From the NCBI GenBank assembly GCA_003602575.1, contig QQRY01000044.1:27166-71979 (forward strand): DNA of 44,814 nt, given 5' to 3'. The DNA is from Candidatus Poseidoniales archaeon. Lineage in GTDB: Archaea > Thermoplasmatota > Poseidoniia > Poseidoniales > Poseidoniaceae. Under the pieces are notes generated by a model. That model was not told where the DNA came from. It was given only the letters and a program-made list of their open reading frames with translations, and searched no databases. A program made the position numbers and the translations under genes. Below, one piece after another: positions 42,468-44,814 of the stretch. The number at the start of each line of letters is the position of its first letter. The first letter of the stretch is position 1.

Positions 42468-43889
42468 ATGGCTATTGAGGATTTCATCGATAATCTCGCT
42501 GACAGAATCCTTGGTTATGTCAAGAAAGGTGATGATAAGTCAAATAAAACACTTGACTTCATGACTTCAGAGTCCCGTTTCAAGACAACAGATCTAAAAT
42601 TACCACTTCAGGGTTTAGGTCCACAATCGGTAATGGATGATATAGATGAATTTCTAAAACAATGCGTCAAGACAAATCAGGGTGGTTTCATGAATCCTCT
42701 ATGGGGAGGCCTCAACATTACGGCTTTTGCTGGTGAGGTAATATCTGCATTGACAAACCAATCTATGTATACCTATGAACTCGCACCTCTTGCCACATTA
42801 ATTGAACAGACCATTATCAGACGTATGTCAGAACTCATTGGTTTCTCTGAAGGAGTTGGTACCATGACTACGGGGGGTTCCAATGGCAACATGCTTGGCA
42901 TGCTTTGTGCAAGGCAATCCTTGCTCCCCATGTCCTCAAAGGTCGGTTTTAATGGTAGTAAATATGTAGCATTTGTCTCAAGTGAATCGCATTACTCGGT
43001 TTTGATGTCGGCTAATGTAGTAGGCATTGGCCACCAAAATGTGATCAAAGTAGCTTGTGACCAAAAAGGTAGAATGAAAGCCTCTTCATTGCAAGAGGAA
43101 ATCGTTCGTTCTCGTGAGAATGGGTTAATTCCATTTTGTATTATTGCTACCTCGGGTACTACTGTAAGAGGTGCTTTTGATCCAATTGATGAGATTGCAG
43201 AAATTGCGCATAGTGAATCGATATGGCTTCATGTTGACGCAGCGTGGGGAGGAAGTTGTCTATTTTCATCAAGCAAGAGGTACTTGATGAAGGGAGTTGA
43301 ATTAGCCGATAGTGTATGCTGGGATGCTCATAAAATGATGGGGATGCCATTGATTTGTAGTGCCTTTATTGTCAAGAATGAGGTAGTTTTGAGAAGTGTT
43401 TGTTCTCACGGAGATATAGCGCACTATCTATTCCATGATGAAACCAAGGACATTGATTTAGGAAGAATCTCCTTACAATGTGGTAGAAGAAATGATTCGC
43501 TCAAGTTATGGCTTGCTTGGAGAGAGATAGGAGATTCAGGTTGGGCAAAAATGGTCGAGCATTATTGCGACTTGGCTGATTATCTCGAAGAAAAGGTCAT
43601 CATAGAGCCAAATTTAGAGATGTGTTCTGATAGGGAATGGACCAACGTTTGCTTCAGATATAACGACGAGTCTAGGACAGATGATTTGAATCAATTAAAC
43701 ATAGAGATACGTAATAGATTACTAAAAGAGGGCGAAATTATAGTCAGTCGCTCCAACATAGGTGAAAAAACAGTTCTTAGACCAGTAATTTCTAACCCCG
43801 CTGTGGATAAGGAAATCATTGAATTATTGATTGAAAAAGTCAAATCACACGCCATGGAAATAATCTCAGGTATACCATCATATAATTGA
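42468..43889 (+). CDS. PLP-dependent decarboxylase, animal GAD/CSAD-like
   Basis: A group II decarboxylase of 473 residues that converts an acidic amino acid (glutamate, cysteine sulfinate or aspartate) to the amine. Motifs are TTGGSNGNMLGM, SESHYSVLMSANVVGIG, ATSGTTVRGAFDPIDEIAEI, WLHVDAAWGGSCLFS and the PLP lysine in WDAHKMMGMP. ISLQCGRRNDSLKLWLAW and TNVCFRY follow animal GAD65/CSAD closely in order and spacing. Product could be GABA, hypotaurine or beta-alanine; the sequence alone does not decide. Start ATG 42468 is preferred for family length; TTG 42438 would add ten residues. It is 55 bp upstream of gcvT. Confidence 0.85.
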   Translation: MAIEDFIDNLADRILGYVKKGDDKSNKTLDFMTSESRFKTTDLKLPLQGLGPQSVMDDIDEFLKQCVKTNQGGFMNPLWGGLNITAFAGEVISALTNQSMYTYELAPLATLIEQTIIRRMSELIGFSEGVGTMTTGGSNGNMLGMLCARQSLLPMSSKVGFNGSKYVAFVSSESHYSVLMSANVVGIGHQNVIKVACDQKGRMKASSLQEEIVRSRENGLIPFCIIATSGTTVRGAFDPIDEIAEIAHSESIWLHVDAAWGGSCLFSSSKRYLMKGVELADSVCWDAHKMMGMPLICSAFIVKNEVVLRSVCSHGDIAHYLFHDETKDIDLGRISLQCGRRNDSLKLWLAWREIGDSGWAKMVEHYCDLADYLEEKVIIEPNLEMCSDREWTNVCFRYNDESRTDDLNQLNIEIRNRLLKEGEIIVSRSNIGEKTVLRPVISNPAVDKEIIELLIEKVKSHAMEIISGIPSYN

Positions 43890-43944
43890 ATTAGAAATTC
43901 TATTTTTTACTTGAGTTTAAGGAGTGTCTAGTTTTCCAACAACC

Positions 43945-44814
43945 ATGGGCGGGAATGAGCCGGTTCGAACCTCACTATATGACGAGCATATTTCACTTGG
44001 TGGAAATATAGTTGACTTCCATGGTTTTGAACTACCAATATGGTATAGTAATATCAAGGATGAGCATCTTTCCACACGGAATAGTTCAGGATTATTTGAT
44101 GTATCTCACATGGGTGTTTTCAAATTTTCAGGCCCAGAAGTCAAACAGTGGTTAGAGAGTATCGCAACTCAAAAAGTTACTTCTATTTCGTCATCACGTT
44201 GTGCTTACACCCATTTCTTAGATGATGATGGCTTCATTATAGACGATATGATATTTGCAGTAGTATCTGATAGTGAGATACTAGGAGTACCAAATGCTTC
44301 GATGATTGGTGTGATGTGGAACTGGTTTAATTCCAAATTACCTAGTAATGGTTCGGTTAAAATAGACAACCTGTCCGACGATTATTCTATCATAGCTCTT
44401 CAAGGGCCAGAATCAAAAAGTATCTTGCTCGAGGTATTAGGTGATGAGAACCACGTTGGAAGATTTCGCTGGCAAGAAATAAATCAAAATCAACATGATG
44501 TGACTGGTTGGATTCAAGGGACTGGATATACAGGTGAATCCGGTTATGAAATTTTCATTCCAAATAGCGAGGCGCCGGTACTGTGGCGAGAATTGATAAA
44601 ATCCGGAGCCAAACCAGTTGGCCTTGGAGCAAGAGATACTCTTAGATTGGAAAAGGGATACTTATTGTCAGGTGTAGATTTTATCTGGCCTAAACTAGAT
44701 CCTAACGACGCATTTCTCGCTCGTGATACATGGGAAACAAATGTACCGTTTGGACTAGATGTAGAACATGATTTTGTTGGTAAACAACGTGTAATTAGCC
44801 ATCATGAAGATGAT
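43945..44814 (+). CDS. gcvT: GcvT, glycine cleavage system T protein (C-terminus outside window)
   Basis: Aminomethyltransferase that moves the glycine-derived methylene group from the H protein to tetrahydrofolate. 290 codons are present and the frame runs off the window. Recognisable: LYDEHISLGGNIVDFHGFELPIWY, GLFDVSHMG, the ALQGPES segment, GTGYTGESGYEIF and GLGARDTLRLEKG, all GcvT hallmarks. The C-terminal OB-like domain is only begun. In-frame GTG 43924 is possible but touches the AAGGAG at 43919-43924, so ATG 43945 is preferred. With folD in the same window it feeds C1-folate metabolism. Confidence 0.93.
   Translation, partial: MGGNEPVRTSLYDEHISLGGNIVDFHGFELPIWYSNIKDEHLSTRNSSGLFDVSHMGVFKFSGPEVKQWLESIATQKVTSISSSRCAYTHFLDDDGFIIDDMIFAVVSDSEILGVPNASMIGVMWNWFNSKLPSNGSVKIDNLSDDYSIIALQGPESKSILLEVLGDENHVGRFRWQEINQNQHDVTGWIQGTGYTGESGYEIFIPNSEAPVLWRELIKSGAKPVGLGARDTLRLEKGYLLSGVDFIWPKLDPNDAFLARDTWETNVPFGLDVEHDFVGKQRVISHHEDD

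Noticed and set aside
43961-43975. GGTTCGAACC, similar to a tRNA T loop
   Set aside because: It lies inside the N-terminus of gcvT, and no acceptor or anticodon arms can be built around it.

Overview
The window looks like a chromosomal segment of an uncultured marine planktonic euryarchaeon, most likely Marine Group II (Ca. Poseidoniales/Poseidoniia). This rests on an archaeal gene set: an archaeosine-type tRNA-guanine transglycosylase, CTP-dependent riboflavin kinase, DUF835 protein, HTH-ThiN regulator and archaeal-type PheS. The DNA is AT-rich and very compact, with many ATGA/TGATG stop-start overlaps. Several surface proteins carry Asp-rich calcium-binding repeats. The taxonomic call is an inference from gene content, not from a marker phylogeny. 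I see no IS element, prophage, CRISPR array or rRNA.

Layout. 1-1182: divergent sufC (cut by the window edge) and a NifU-type Fe-S scaffold, with a clean palindrome between them. 1204-3501: a TGT/ArcS-like protein with unusual active-site losses. 3571-9170: a five-gene operon of two ABC ATPases, two ABC-2 permeases and a lipocalin-like (AttH/CrtC-like) protein. 9239-13521: a bPH2 membrane protein, TPR protein, truA, ribK and an alpha-oxoamine synthase. 13522-14834: two unknown membrane proteins. 14980-19576: a three-gene operon of a DUF835 protein, a DnaA-like AAA+ protein with an altered P-loop, and a YkgJ-type Cys-cluster protein. 19652-25232: mitochondrial-type citrate synthase, an apparently circularly permuted GDPD, a PAP2 enzyme, tatC and a PHP phosphoesterase. 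25272-30981: an unknown membrane protein, folD, a VOC protein, tRNA-Thr, an aminotransferase, a zinc-ribbon membrane protein and pheS. 30982-35099: a large TSP3-repeat surface protein and a thioredoxin-CcdA fusion.

35104-42136 is a run of seven minus-strand genes. Read in transcription order they are a ThiN-type regulator, a thiamine ABC importer (binding protein, permease, ATPase), an unknown helical protein, an SPFH/zinc-ribbon protein and a PAP2 protein. This suggests regulated vitamin B1 scavenging. The window ends with an animal-like glutamate/cysteine-sulfinate decarboxylase and the start of gcvT.

The most interesting observations are the GDPD with its catalytic HRG at the C-terminus and PENT at the N-terminus; the DUF835/DnaA-like operon with Lys to Arg in Walker A; the zinc-less TGT/ArcS hybrid; the eukaryote-like citrate synthase and decarboxylase; the suf palindrome; and the fact that all six convergent gene junctions have five or fewer bases between stop codons.
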